From an uncultured Bacteroides sp. (GTDB lineage Bacteria; Bacteroidota; Bacteroidia; Bacteroidales; Bacteroidaceae): a stretch of 64,000 nt of DNA. Shown in pieces: positions 29,016 through 37,838 of the stretch. The notes under the pieces are model-generated. The model was not told the DNA's origin. It made no database searches and was given only the letters and a program-made list of their open reading frames with translations. The stretch lies in contig NZ_CALDPF010000039.1 of the NCBI RefSeq assembly GCF_937912035.1, forward strand, positions 168,546-232,545, in the 5' to 3' direction. The translations under genes were made by a program, and so were the position numbers. Every line of letters begins with the position of its first letter. Within the stretch, counting starts at the first letter, position 1.

Positions 29016-29957
29016 TTATATTGATGAAAGATGCTTTATACCTTCATTATATTCATTTATCATAGTCTGTATAACTTCTTCAGCTGAGGGAATGTCGTTT
29101 ATCAGACACGCCACCTGGCCAATTTCAAGCTCACCTTCTGATAAATCCCCCTCGAATATACCTTTCATGGCTCTTCCTTTACCCAGTATTTCTGACAGTT
29201 CTTCGGCTGAGGCTCCACGATTCTCTGCAGCTTCTACATCACGGTAGAAATCGTTTTTTATCAATCGTGTAGGTACAAGTTTTTTCAAGGCCAACATAGT
29301 GTCTCCTTCGTTAAGTCCAATACATAATTTTTTGAAGTTCTCATTGGCCGAACTTTCCTTTGTAATGGCAAAACGGCTTCCTACTTGTACACCCTCTGCA
29401 CCCAAAGCGAATGAAGCGAGCATGGCTTCTCCTGTTGCAATTCCTCCTGCAGCTATCAAAGGAATTTCCAAGTGTTTTCTGATTTGAGGTATCAGAACCA
29501 TTGTAGTGGTTTCTTCCTTGCCGTTATGTCCTCCTGCCTCGAAACCTTCTGCCACTACAGCATCTACTTCTGCTTCCTGACATTTAAGCGCGAACCTTGT
29601 ACTTGCCACTACGTGTGCAACTCTTATTTTGTTTTCGTGCAGTATGGCAGTCCATGTTTTCGGGTTTCCGGCAGAAGTAAAGACTATTGGAACTTTTTCT
29701 TCTATTACAACCTTTACCAGCTCTTCTGAATATTTTGAAATCAATGGAATGTTTACTCCGAAAGGCTTATCAGTTGCAGCCTTGCATTTCTGTATGTGCT
29801 CTCTCAAAACTTCAGGATACATTGATCCTGCACCTATTAGTCCAAGTCCTCCTGCATTACTTACCGCTGATGCGAGTTTCCAACCACTGCACCATACCAT
29901 ACCTCCTGATATTATCGGATATTTTATTCCGAAAAGTTCTGTTATTCTGTTTTTCAT
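29016..29957 (-). CDS. FabK/nitronate monooxygenase-like FMN-dependent oxidoreductase
   Basis: 313 residues, cytoplasmic, a TIM barrel of the 2-nitropropane dioxygenase/FabK family. The N-terminal PIISGGMVWCSG and SNAGGLGLIGAG segments, GFEAGGHNG, LIAAGGIATG and GAEGVQVGSRF are the FMN-binding and active-site motifs; the His of AGGHNG is the conserved catalytic His. It may be an enoyl-ACP reductase II (fatty acid synthesis) or a nitronate monooxygenase; length and motif set fit both. No fatty-acid genes lie next to it, so the precise role is open. It is a single-gene unit, convergent with the GH20 genes. Confidence 0.85.
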   Translation of the reverse strand: MKNRITELFGIKYPIISGGMVWCSGWKLASAVSNAGGLGLIGAGSMYPEVLREHIQKCKAATDKPFGVNIPLISKYSEELVKVVIEEKVPIVFTSAGNPKTWTAILHENKIRVAHVVASTRFALKCQEAEVDAVVAEGFEAGGHNGKEETTTMVLIPQIRKHLEIPLIAAGGIATGEAMLASFALGAEGVQVGSRFAITKESSANENFKKLCIGLNEGDTMLALKKLVPTRLIKNDFYRDVEAAENRGASAEELSEILGKGRAMKGIFEGDLSEGELEIGQVACLINDIPSAEEVIQTMINEYNEGIKHLSSI

Positions 29958-30032
29958 TTGTTATTAATTTAACTTTATCCTAATTTAAGAATGTAACAAA
30001 AAAGGCTTATTTTTATATCTCAAAATCTCGTA

Positions 30033-30138
30033 TTAAAATGAACTGTCTTTCTATTTAAAATGAACTGTCATTTAAGATCGAATGACAGGTCATTTTTTTA
30101 ACGATGTTCAGTTGCTGTTTTATTTAAGATAAATTGTC
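30033..30138. repeat. Cluster of a repeated 15-bp motif (TTAAAATGAACTGTC)
   Basis: The 300-bp divergent region 29958-30257 has no gene. It holds two exact copies of the 15-mer (30033-30047 and 30055-30069, period 22 bp), an inverted near-copy at 30084-30098 (one mismatch over 13 bases), and a degenerate direct copy at 30124-30138 (three mismatches). Copies 2 and 3 can pair as a hairpin. The roughly two-helical-turn spacing suggests operator sites for a dimeric regulator acting on the acyltransferase gene, the flavoprotein gene, or both. Confidence 0.6.
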
Positions 30139-30194
30139 TTCGATTTAAAAACATCAAAAACAAAAAAACTCTTTTTTTAGCTAATACATTTATT

Positions 30195-30202
30195 TAATTT
30201 TG
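30195..30202 (+). promoter_or_regulatory. Putative -7 element for the acyltransferase gene
   Basis: TAATTTTG fits TAnnTTTG and lies 55 bp upstream of the start at 30258, just after the repeat cluster. Confidence 0.5.
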
Positions 30203-30257
30203 CAGAGAATCTATATACTAGTAATAGCATAATCTAATATGCAAAAATAACAAAAAT

Positions 30258-31400
30258 ATGAATAATCAAACAATGTCCACTCACAAGCCAAGAATTGTAT
30301 GGCTTGATGTATTGCGGCTGATAGCTATTCTGTTGGTGATAGCATGCCATTGTACTGATCCGTTAAATGCTTCTCCTGAAGCACGTTCTAACCCTGATAT
30401 CAGTTTTTGGGGATCTGTATACGGGTCTTTTCTCCGCCCTTGTGTTCCTCTTTTTGTCATGATGACAGGATTCTTATTGTTGCCTGTACGTCAGAATGCA
30501 TCTGCATTTTACAAGAAAAGGATTCCAAGAGTATTTTTCCCCTTTCTCTTATGGTCAATTTTGTTCAATCTCGCTCCTTGGTTCATTCAGTTTATTGGCG
30601 GAACGAAAGAACTTGTAATTGATTTCTTTCCATGGGATCCGAATCCTTCTGCTGATTTCGCTGATGCCTTGAAGAATATAGCGATGATACCTGTACACTT
30701 TACTGTATATGCTACTCCTATGTGGTATGTATATACACTTATAGGTTTATATCTTTATATGCCTGTTTTCTCGTCGTGGGTAGAGAAGGCTAGCAATAGG
30801 GAGAAACAATGGTTTCTTGTTGCATGGATGGCTACATTGTTTTTGCCATATCTTATGGTTTTTTATTCTGAATATCTGTTAGGAACATGTTCGTGGAATT
30901 CATTCGGGCTGTTATATTATTTTGCAGGTTTCAATGGGTATCTGTTGCTGGGCCATTATCTAGGGAATATTGACAAACCTTCTGTAGGAAAACTTTCTAT
31001 TTGGGGAATCCCTATGTTTGCCATTGGTTTTATTGTTACTTTAGTAGGATTCAGGTACATGATTTCCGATCCGGATGTCACGGAAGAAGGTATGGAGCTA
31101 TTTTTCACTTATTGCTCGCCTAATGTAGTGATGATGACTATACCTATATTCATGATTGCAAGATATGTGAATGTGAATTCGGAAAAAATACGTCGTGCTT
31201 TAGCTAATCTTACTGATTGCGGATTTGGAATATACTGTGTACACTATTTTTTTGTAGGACCAAGTTTCCTTCTAGTGGAATTCATTGGTGTTCCTCTTTC
31301 CATGATAGTTCCTACTGCTACTGTGATAGCATTTGCATGCTCGTGGGGCACAGTGTATATGCTTAGCAAATTGCCTAATTCAAAATATATTGTCGGATAA
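30258..31400 (+). CDS. Acyltransferase 3 family membrane protein
   Basis: 380 residues with about ten hydrophobic helices. The N-terminal WLDVLRLIAILLVIACHC is the hallmark of acyltransferase-3 (OafA/WecH-like) proteins, and the His in it is the conserved catalytic His. FLRPCVPLFVMMTGFLLLP is the second family motif. Such proteins O-acylate sugars of cell-surface polysaccharides or peptidoglycan from the inner membrane. No polysaccharide synthesis genes are adjacent, so the acceptor is unknown. Met6 is a possible alternative start. It is preceded by a repeat cluster and its own promoter-like box. Confidence 0.88.
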   Translation: MNNQTMSTHKPRIVWLDVLRLIAILLVIACHCTDPLNASPEARSNPDISFWGSVYGSFLRPCVPLFVMMTGFLLLPVRQNASAFYKKRIPRVFFPFLLWSILFNLAPWFIQFIGGTKELVIDFFPWDPNPSADFADALKNIAMIPVHFTVYATPMWYVYTLIGLYLYMPVFSSWVEKASNREKQWFLVAWMATLFLPYLMVFYSEYLLGTCSWNSFGLLYYFAGFNGYLLLGHYLGNIDKPSVGKLSIWGIPMFAIGFIVTLVGFRYMISDPDVTEEGMELFFTYCSPNVVMMTIPIFMIARYVNVNSEKIRRALANLTDCGFGIYCVHYFFVGPSFLLVEFIGVPLSMIVPTATVIAFACSWGTVYMLSKLPNSKYIVG

Positions 31401-31402
31401 GT

Positions 31403-31420
31403 ATTTCAACAGTGTTTAAT
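31403..31420. repeat. Two-unit 11-bp-spaced GTTTAAA-like repeat
   Basis: ATTTCAA (31403-31409) and GTTTAAT (31414-31420) are spaced exactly 11 bp and share CAGTG between them with the larger array at 48848-48887. They lie 3 bp past the acyltransferase stop and just upstream of the protease promoter. This is the weakest member of the family described at 41566 and 48848. Confidence 0.35.
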
Positions 31421-31426
31421 TTGTCA

Positions 31427-31434
31427 TATCTTTG
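31427..31434 (+). promoter_or_regulatory. Putative -7 element for the protease-xse operon
   Basis: TATCTTTG matches TAnnTTTG, 23 bp upstream of the protease start. Confidence 0.5.
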
Positions 31435-31457
31435 TAACGTATAACATATTAACTTGT

Positions 31458-32825
31458 ATGAAAATAAGAAATTTACTACTTTTTTGCTTATCTTTTTTGG
31501 GGTGTTTGTACTCTTATTCGGAAACATATAAATATCGTGTCACTTTGAGAGACAAATCACTCACTACTTATAGCTTAGATCGACCACAGGAATTTTTGTC
31601 AGAACGCGCATTAGAGCGTAGGAACAGACAAGGAATATCTGTTGATTCTACAGATTTGCCTGTCTGCAAAAATTATATAGACCGTTTGATAGAGCAGGGA
31701 GGAAAGTATCTTATGCAGAGCAAATGGAATAATACAGTGCTTATGCTTACTCAGGATGAGGAAACTGCCTCAAGGTTCAAACAGAATCCTTTTGTGGTCG
31801 ACATAAGAAAAGTGTGGGTGTCGCCCGATACTGTTTTCCCGAGAAACAAGGATAGAAAAAAGGAAATAACTAATGAGTGGAAAAAAACGGATGAATATTA
31901 CGGTGTTGCTGCAAACCAGATAAAGATTCATCATGGCGACAGCCTTCACGATGCCGGATTCCGTGGTGAGGGGATGCATATAGCTGTTATTGATGCCGGA
32001 TATTATAATGTGGATAAAATGAAGTTCTTCCGTAAACTGCATATCCTTGGTACTAAGGATTTTGTAAATCCAGAGTCTGACATATATGCTGAACATAATC
32101 ATGGACTGAAAGTTCTTTCATGTATGGCTGTAAATATGCCAAAAGTAATGGTTGGTTCAGCACCTGAGGCTTCGTACTGGCTTCTAAGAAGTGAAGACAA
32201 TGATACCGAGCAGCCTGCTGAGGAAGATTATTGGGCTGCAGCTGTGGAATTTGCTGATAGCGTTGGGGTAGATGTTGTAAATACTTCACTCGGTTATTAT
32301 TCATTTGACAATGTAGCTGATAATTATACCTATCGTGATCTTGACGGACGTACTTCAATGATGTCACGTTCGGCAAATATTGCTTCTTCAAAAGGAATGC
32401 TTATAGTATGCAGTGCCGGAAATTCTGGCGCTTCAAGTTGGAAGAAAATTACTCCTCCAGGTGATGCTGAAGGTGTCCTTACTGTAGGTGCTGTTAATGT
32501 AGATGGTGTAAATGCAGATTTTTCTTCAGTGGGTAATACTGCTGATGGACGTATCAAACCTGACGTGATGGCTGTAGGGTTTCATTCAAGTATAGCTGGA
32601 CCAAATGGAGGTACATCTTATGGAAATGGAACTTCTTTTGCATCACCTATATTTTGCGGACTTGTAACATGTCTTTGGCAGGCTTGTCCATGGCTTACCG
32701 TAAAAGAACTTATTGATGTGGTTCACCGTTCTTCTGATAGGTATGATTATCCTGACAATATATTCGGTTACGGAATATCTGATATGTGGAAGGCTTATCG
32801 TATAGGGAAGGAGATGAAAAAATAG
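31458..32825 (+). CDS. Subtilisin-like (S8) serine protease, exported
   Basis: 455 residues with a signal peptide (about 1-21). A propeptide-like region precedes the S8 domain (about 160-450). The triad is visible: Asp179 in AVIDAGYYNVD, His215 in HNHGLKVLS, and Ser393 in GTSFASPIFCG, with oxyanion-hole residues in SAGNSG. It would act in the periplasm or outside. No type IX secretion C-terminal domain is seen. The gene runs 8 bp into xseA, so an exported protease and an exonuclease share a transcript, probably without functional link. Confidence 0.93.
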   Translation: MKIRNLLLFCLSFLGCLYSYSETYKYRVTLRDKSLTTYSLDRPQEFLSERALERRNRQGISVDSTDLPVCKNYIDRLIEQGGKYLMQSKWNNTVLMLTQDEETASRFKQNPFVVDIRKVWVSPDTVFPRNKDRKKEITNEWKKTDEYYGVAANQIKIHHGDSLHDAGFRGEGMHIAVIDAGYYNVDKMKFFRKLHILGTKDFVNPESDIYAEHNHGLKVLSCMAVNMPKVMVGSAPEASYWLLRSEDNDTEQPAEEDYWAAAVEFADSVGVDVVNTSLGYYSFDNVADNYTYRDLDGRTSMMSRSANIASSKGMLIVCSAGNSGASSWKKITPPGDAEGVLTVGAVNVDGVNADFSSVGNTADGRIKPDVMAVGFHSSIAGPNGGTSYGNGTSFASPIFCGLVTCLWQACPWLTVKELIDVVHRSSDRYDYPDNIFGYGISDMWKAYRIGKEMKK

Positions 32826-32833
32826 CATTGGCA

Positions 32834-34132
32834 ATGGAAAGCAATACAATGTCTTTATACGAGTTGAATACTCTTGTTCGCAGGGGAATTCATACTATTT
32901 TCCCGGACGAGTATTGGATTCAGGCGGAATTGAGTGATGTTCGTTCCAACTATTCAGGTCATTGTTATTTGGAATTCGTACAGAAAGATCCGAAAAGTAA
33001 TGCTTTGATAGCTAAGGCTCGTGGAGTGATATGGGGCAATGTTTTCATGAGATTACGTCCGTATTTCGAAAGTGAAACAGGCCAGGCTTTTGTGTCAGGA
33101 ATAAAGGTTATGGTTAAGGTTACAGTTGACTTTCATGAACTATATGGTTATTCTCTTACTGTTGTAGATATTGACCCTGCATATACTATAGGCGATATGG
33201 CACGCAGGAGAAAGGAAATTCTGATGCGCCTTGACGAAGAAGGTATCCTGACTATGAACAAGGAACTGCAAATGCCTGAGCCTCTACAGAGAATAGCTGT
33301 TATATCATCGGCTACTGCTGCAGGATATGGTGATTTCTGTAATCAGCTTCATTCCAACAAGTTTGGTTTTATATTCTACACAAAACTTTTTCCTGCCATA
33401 ATGCAGGGAGACAGGGTGGAGGAAACCATAATATCATCCCTGGAAAGAATATATTCAGAAATCGACAACTGGGATGTTGTGGTGATTATCCGTGGTGGAG
33501 GTGCTACATCCGATTTGTCTGGTTTTGATACATACAATCTGGCGGCTCATTGTGCTCAATTCCCTTTGCCGATTATTACCGGAATAGGTCATGAACGTGA
33601 TGATACGGTGATAGATATGGTTTCGCATACCAGAGTGAAGACACCGACTGCAGCGGCTGAATATATTATAGGTAGAATGTTGGAAACAGCTTCAAGACTG
33701 GAAGATTTGTCCGGTAGAATAAGCAATGAAATATCTAAACGTTTGAATTATGAGTCTGAACGTCTGAACAGACTTATATCGAGAATACCGTTGGTAGTAC
33801 AGTCCGGAATTCAGAGAGAGAATATGCGTTGTGAACGTGTGTATTCGCGTCTGGTTATGGCCTGGCAAAAACGTTTTCTGGTGGAACAGCATAGAATGGA
33901 TGTCTACCCCCGTTTATTGATGTACGTACGTTCTGTCGTAGATAAGGAAACACATAAGATAGAGTTAATGGATAGGGTCTTGAAAGCAGCTTCTCCGGAA
34001 CAGCTTCTGAAGCGAGGATATAGTATAACTTTCCTTAATGGAAAATCTGTCAGGGACATTTCTGCTCTAAAACCTGGTGATGAGGTAGAAACTGTATTGG
34101 CTACTGGTAAATTTAAAAGTATAGTAAAATAA
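32834..34132 (+). CDS. xseA: Exodeoxyribonuclease VII large subunit
   Basis: 432 residues from the ATG at 32834. This start is preferred over the upstream in-frame one at 32786, which lies inside the protease gene. An N-terminal OB-fold (about 8-105, LYELNTLVRRGI, YWIQAELSD) precedes the catalytic domain with RIAVISSATAAGYGD, DVVVIIRGGGATSDLSGFD and PIITGIGHERDDTVID, then a coiled-coil region that binds XseB. It degrades single-stranded DNA from both ends and acts in mismatch repair and damage clearance. It is followed by xseB after 10 bp. Confidence 0.97.
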   Translation: MESNTMSLYELNTLVRRGIHTIFPDEYWIQAELSDVRSNYSGHCYLEFVQKDPKSNALIAKARGVIWGNVFMRLRPYFESETGQAFVSGIKVMVKVTVDFHELYGYSLTVVDIDPAYTIGDMARRRKEILMRLDEEGILTMNKELQMPEPLQRIAVISSATAAGYGDFCNQLHSNKFGFIFYTKLFPAIMQGDRVEETIISSLERIYSEIDNWDVVVIIRGGGATSDLSGFDTYNLAAHCAQFPLPIITGIGHERDDTVIDMVSHTRVKTPTAAAEYIIGRMLETASRLEDLSGRISNEISKRLNYESERLNRLISRIPLVVQSGIQRENMRCERVYSRLVMAWQKRFLVEQHRMDVYPRLLMYVRSVVDKETHKIELMDRVLKAASPEQLLKRGYSITFLNGKSVRDISALKPGDEVETVLATGKFKSIVK

Positions 34133-34142
34133 GAATATAATT

Positions 34143-34352
34143 ATGGCAGCAAAGAAAGAAACATACACAGATGCAATGAAAAAGCTTGAGACTATTGTAG
34201 CAAAAATAGAGAGTGGTGAACTGGATATAGATCAGCTTGGAGAAAGTCTTAAGGAAGCTCAAAGACTCATAAAGTTCTGTAAGGATAAATTATATAAGGC
34301 GGACGAGGAAATAAAGAAAATGCTGGAAGACGGACGTATGGAAGGTGAGTAG
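34143..34352 (+). CDS. xseB: Exodeoxyribonuclease VII small subunit
   Basis: 69 residues, the usual size of XseB. The helical hairpin sequence YTDAMKKLETIVAKIESGEL with the conserved Ser/Gly-Glu turn and the acidic, lysine-rich tail are typical. Several copies coat the XseA coiled coil. It lies directly after xseA. Confidence 0.95.
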   Translation: MAAKKETYTDAMKKLETIVAKIESGELDIDQLGESLKEAQRLIKFCKDKLYKADEEIKKMLEDGRMEGE

Positions 34353-34383
34353 TTTTTTGAAGACTTAAGAACATATTGAGACT

Positions 34384-36156
34384 ATGAAAGCTAAAGGATT
34401 TGTATTATATTTTTCTTTGGGAGTAATACTGTTTGCTATTATTTTCTGGTATAATGTAAGATATTTTGCCTATAATTATCCATATATAGAGCAGTTGGAT
34501 ATGTTCCTGTTTGATTCGGATTATGCTGTAAACAGAATATTCAATATAGGTGGATTAATGTCGTATATATCTGCATTTATCACTCAATTTTATATCAATC
34601 CGTATTATGGCGCAGCTATATCATCATTTGTTTTTCTGGCTATGGCCATTGGGGTATATGGTATTTGGAAGAAAATTTCTCTACAACAGTTGTTTATGCC
34701 CATTTTTGTATTCCTTCCGGGAATAACGTTATTATGGGCCCAGACAGATTTTAATTATCATTGGTGGGGGACATTTTCGGTTCTGCTCTCATTGTTGGTC
34801 GTTAATGTATATATTAGGATAAATAGCTTCTGGCTGCGTTTATTGTTTATGATGTTTTGCTCTTGGTCGGGATATTACATTTCAGGATCTGCAATATTTA
34901 CAGCTGTATTTGCTGCTGTTATATATGATATATATACAGAGAAAAAGTCCGGTAAATGGATTAGTCTGATTAATATACCTTTTAGTATCTTACTACCTTA
35001 TATATTATATAAGAGCGGTATGTTTATTAATCTTAGCCAGGCTTTTAGCTTTGATATGTATTATAATTCGCAACTTGGTTCTAAACCTTTACATTATTAT
35101 GTAGTTATAGCCATTTTGTTGAATGTTCTTTTGGCTGTAGTATTAAATAGATTCAATTATAAGAGAACTGTGACATTTTCGGTTTTATCTATTGTTTTGC
35201 AAGTTGTTATTGCCGGATATATATTGCATAAGGGAACAATAAAATATAATCCTCTACAAAATTATTACGCAAAACAGTTGGATTACTATACCCGTACAGG
35301 TCAGTGGCAGGAAATACTTGACTTTAAAGAATTGCGTCCAGGACAGAATTATATGCATGCATGTTATCAAAATCTGGCATTGGCTGAGCTTGGAATATTG
35401 GGAAATAAACTGTTAAAGTTTCGTCAGTCCGGACCTAGAGGGCTAGTCATTTCCTGGAATAAATCTTTGAATTCGTCTATGCTTTTGAGTGATGTATTCT
35501 ATAAAATGGGTAATGTAGCTCTTTCTCAGGAGATGGCTTTTGAAGGATTAGTAGGTACTGAAAGCTCGATGAACCCGCGAATGCTGATGAGGCTTGTTCA
35601 GACAAATATTATAATGGGTCATTATAAGGTTGCAGATAAGTATATTTCGATGCTGATGCGTACACTTTTCTATAAAGATAAGGCTAAATATTATAGTAAA
35701 ATCGTAGAAAATCCTGAGTTAATAGATAATGATCATGAACTTAGTGAACTCAGAAAATGTATAAAAAATACATCAGGATTGATTAATTCGGAAACGTTTG
35801 CAGACGGATTATACAAAATTATAACTAATTATCCTGAATATAATCCAGCTTTGGAGTATTTGGGATCTTTATGTCTATTGTCGAAAAATATTCAGGCATT
35901 CAATATATTGGCCGATGAATATTTGAAAATAGCAAAACCTATGCCTTTGTATTTTCAGGAAGCATATATAATGATGCATGAAAAGGAAACCGAAGAGCAA
36001 TGGAAAAAGTACGGGATAAGTGAAAGTGTGATTTCTCGTTTTAAAAATTACTGCAGTGACGTCCTGACATTGCGAAAAAACGGGGGTAGTATTGCTTTTG
36101 CTTTGAAAAATAAATATGCAGATACTTATTGGTTCTATTTTATGTTTGCCCAATAG
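34384..36156 (+). CDS. Polytopic membrane protein with C-terminal helical repeat domain (unknown function)
   Basis: 590 residues. Roughly the first 290 residues hold eight or nine hydrophobic helices (YFSLGVILFAIIFWYNV and onward). Residues about 295-590 are soluble and helix-rich, with TPR-like periodicity (YYTRTGQWQEILDF, NLALAELGILGNKLL, VADKYISMLMRTLF). The layout recalls Bacteroides proteins annotated DUF6057, from memory only. It lies 31 bp after xseB and 57 bp before a heme-motif beta-propeller lipoprotein; the two probably form a functional pair at the cell envelope. No enzyme motif is seen and I do not assign a function. Confidence 0.7.
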   Translation: MKAKGFVLYFSLGVILFAIIFWYNVRYFAYNYPYIEQLDMFLFDSDYAVNRIFNIGGLMSYISAFITQFYINPYYGAAISSFVFLAMAIGVYGIWKKISLQQLFMPIFVFLPGITLLWAQTDFNYHWWGTFSVLLSLLVVNVYIRINSFWLRLLFMMFCSWSGYYISGSAIFTAVFAAVIYDIYTEKKSGKWISLINIPFSILLPYILYKSGMFINLSQAFSFDMYYNSQLGSKPLHYYVVIAILLNVLLAVVLNRFNYKRTVTFSVLSIVLQVVIAGYILHKGTIKYNPLQNYYAKQLDYYTRTGQWQEILDFKELRPGQNYMHACYQNLALAELGILGNKLLKFRQSGPRGLVISWNKSLNSSMLLSDVFYKMGNVALSQEMAFEGLVGTESSMNPRMLMRLVQTNIIMGHYKVADKYISMLMRTLFYKDKAKYYSKIVENPELIDNDHELSELRKCIKNTSGLINSETFADGLYKIITNYPEYNPALEYLGSLCLLSKNIQAFNILADEYLKIAKPMPLYFQEAYIMMHEKETEEQWKKYGISESVISRFKNYCSDVLTLRKNGGSIAFALKNKYADTYWFYFMFAQ

Positions 36157-36213
36157 TATGTAGTTTTTTATTGACTAAGAATTCAAATAATAGAAATTTT
36201 GTAGTTTGTAATA

Positions 36214-37665
36214 ATGAGTATGATAAAATATTTTTCACATCTTATAGTGGCAATGGTGTCTTTATTATTCGCCTTTTCTTGCGTAAGGAATGAAGAACCG
36301 TATGCTGAAAAGTTTTTGGAAAAATATCCTGAGATATATCCAGATTATATTAATGTTAAAATACCTGTTAATATAGCTCCATTACGTTTTGGTATTAAAG
36401 ATAAGTCCGAAGAATGTGTGGTTGCTATTGAAGGTAAAGGTGGAAAACTGGTTGTAAAATCCAGGAATAATAAATTTTTTATTGAAGAGGAAGCCTGGAG
36501 GCAAATGATCGAACAGACAGCCGGTGATTCGGTAAGTGTCAGAGTATATACAAAGAAAGAAGACAAGTGGTGTGCCTATAAACCTTTTTCATGGTATATT
36601 TCGAAAGATAAAATAGATTCATGGCTTGTATATAGACTGATAGCGCCGGGGTATGAGTTGTGGAATAAAATGGGAATATATCAGAGAAATCTGTCTACTT
36701 ATCAGGAAAGTGCTATTATAAGCAATAACAATACGAAAAACAACTGTATTAACTGTCATTCATTCAGTAACAATACTCCTGAAAATATGTCTTTTCATAT
36801 GAGGGCTGTATTTGGAGGGACATATATCAAGAAAGGAGAAAGTATAAAAAAAATAATTCCCTCTGAAATATCAAATGTAAAATCATTTGTTTATCCTTCA
36901 TGGCATCCGTCAGGAAGGTATATAGCATATTCAACCAATGATACCAAGCAGGCTTTTCATTCCTGTGATTCTAATAGGATAGAAGTCTACGACTTGACGT
37001 CAGATGTTATAGTGTTTGATACTGAGAAACAGAAAGTACTTACAGATTCTCTTATATTCTCACCTATCTCATTTGAAACATTTCCTACTTTTACTCCTGA
37101 TGGAAAATCATTGTTGTTTTGTACCGCCGAGAAACGTAATTTGCCACAGGTATTCGATAAAGTGAAATATAGTATTTGCTCTATTGGATTTGATGCTGAA
37201 TCAGGAAAATTTTCATCTAGTGTGGATACTATATATAATTGTAATGAATATAATGGTAGCGCATCTTTTCCACGGGTTTCTCCGGATGGAAAATTTATGG
37301 TTTTCACTGAATCCGATTATGGTAATTTTTCTATTTGGCATAGAGAATCAGATCTGTATATTTATGATTTTGAAAATAAGACAATATCTGAGATGAATGG
37401 GGCTAATAGTGATAATGTTGATAGCTATCATTCATGGAGCAGTAACAGCAGATGGCTTGTCTTTAGCAGTAGACGTATGGATGGACTGTATACGAGTCCT
37501 TATATTGTTCATGTTGACGAAAATGGGAAATGCAGTAAAGCGTTTGTTGTGCCTCAAGAAGATCCTGATTTTTACAATAAGTTTATGTATTCATTCAATA
37601 TTCCTGAACTGGTAAAAGATAAAGTCCATTTAGATGTGAAAGATGTACTAAAAATATGTAAGTAA
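36214..37665 (+). CDS. TolB-like beta-propeller lipoprotein with a CxxCH heme motif
   Basis: 483 residues. A lipoprotein signal ends at FAFSC (Cys23). Residues about 45-170 form a separate N-terminal region, and a single CINCH motif at 178-182 could attach one c-type heme. From about 210 onward there are WD40-like/PD40 propeller repeats (PSWHPSGRYIAYSTN, PTFTPDGKSLLFCTA, PRVSPDGKFMVFTES, SWSSNSRWLVFSSRR). Similar Bacteroides proteins are annotated as TolB-like or cytochrome-type lipoproteins. Heme attachment would need a cytochrome c maturation system, not present here. The partner is the upstream membrane protein. The function is unknown. Confidence 0.75.
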   Translation: MSMIKYFSHLIVAMVSLLFAFSCVRNEEPYAEKFLEKYPEIYPDYINVKIPVNIAPLRFGIKDKSEECVVAIEGKGGKLVVKSRNNKFFIEEEAWRQMIEQTAGDSVSVRVYTKKEDKWCAYKPFSWYISKDKIDSWLVYRLIAPGYELWNKMGIYQRNLSTYQESAIISNNNTKNNCINCHSFSNNTPENMSFHMRAVFGGTYIKKGESIKKIIPSEISNVKSFVYPSWHPSGRYIAYSTNDTKQAFHSCDSNRIEVYDLTSDVIVFDTEKQKVLTDSLIFSPISFETFPTFTPDGKSLLFCTAEKRNLPQVFDKVKYSICSIGFDAESGKFSSSVDTIYNCNEYNGSASFPRVSPDGKFMVFTESDYGNFSIWHRESDLYIYDFENKTISEMNGANSDNVDSYHSWSSNSRWLVFSSRRMDGLYTSPYIVHVDENGKCSKAFVVPQEDPDFYNKFMYSFNIPELVKDKVHLDVKDVLKICK

Positions 37666-37759
37666 AGAAACAATTAATATGTACTTCTTTCATTGTAAAT
37701 CAATTTGGAGACATAGAATAGCATAAGGTTATCAAAACGCTTTTTTTTATTCAAAAGTG

Positions 37760-37790
37760 TTGGAATATGTAAATTAAAGTCTTACATTTG
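37760..37790 (+). promoter_or_regulatory. ilvE promoter (TTG, 20 bp, TACATTTG)
   Basis: A TTG at 37760-37762 and TACATTTG at 37783-37790 are spaced 20 bp, as in the primary Bacteroidetes sigma-factor promoter. The start codon follows about 48 bp later. Confidence 0.65.
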
Positions 37791-37838
37791 CCGTCAACGT
37801 AATATCATTGGATTTTGAAAATATTAAATAATAAGGTT

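Noticed and set aside
32786..32833. Upstream start of xseA inside the protease gene
   Set aside because: Homologous large subunits begin near the Met at 32834; the upstream peptide has no family features.
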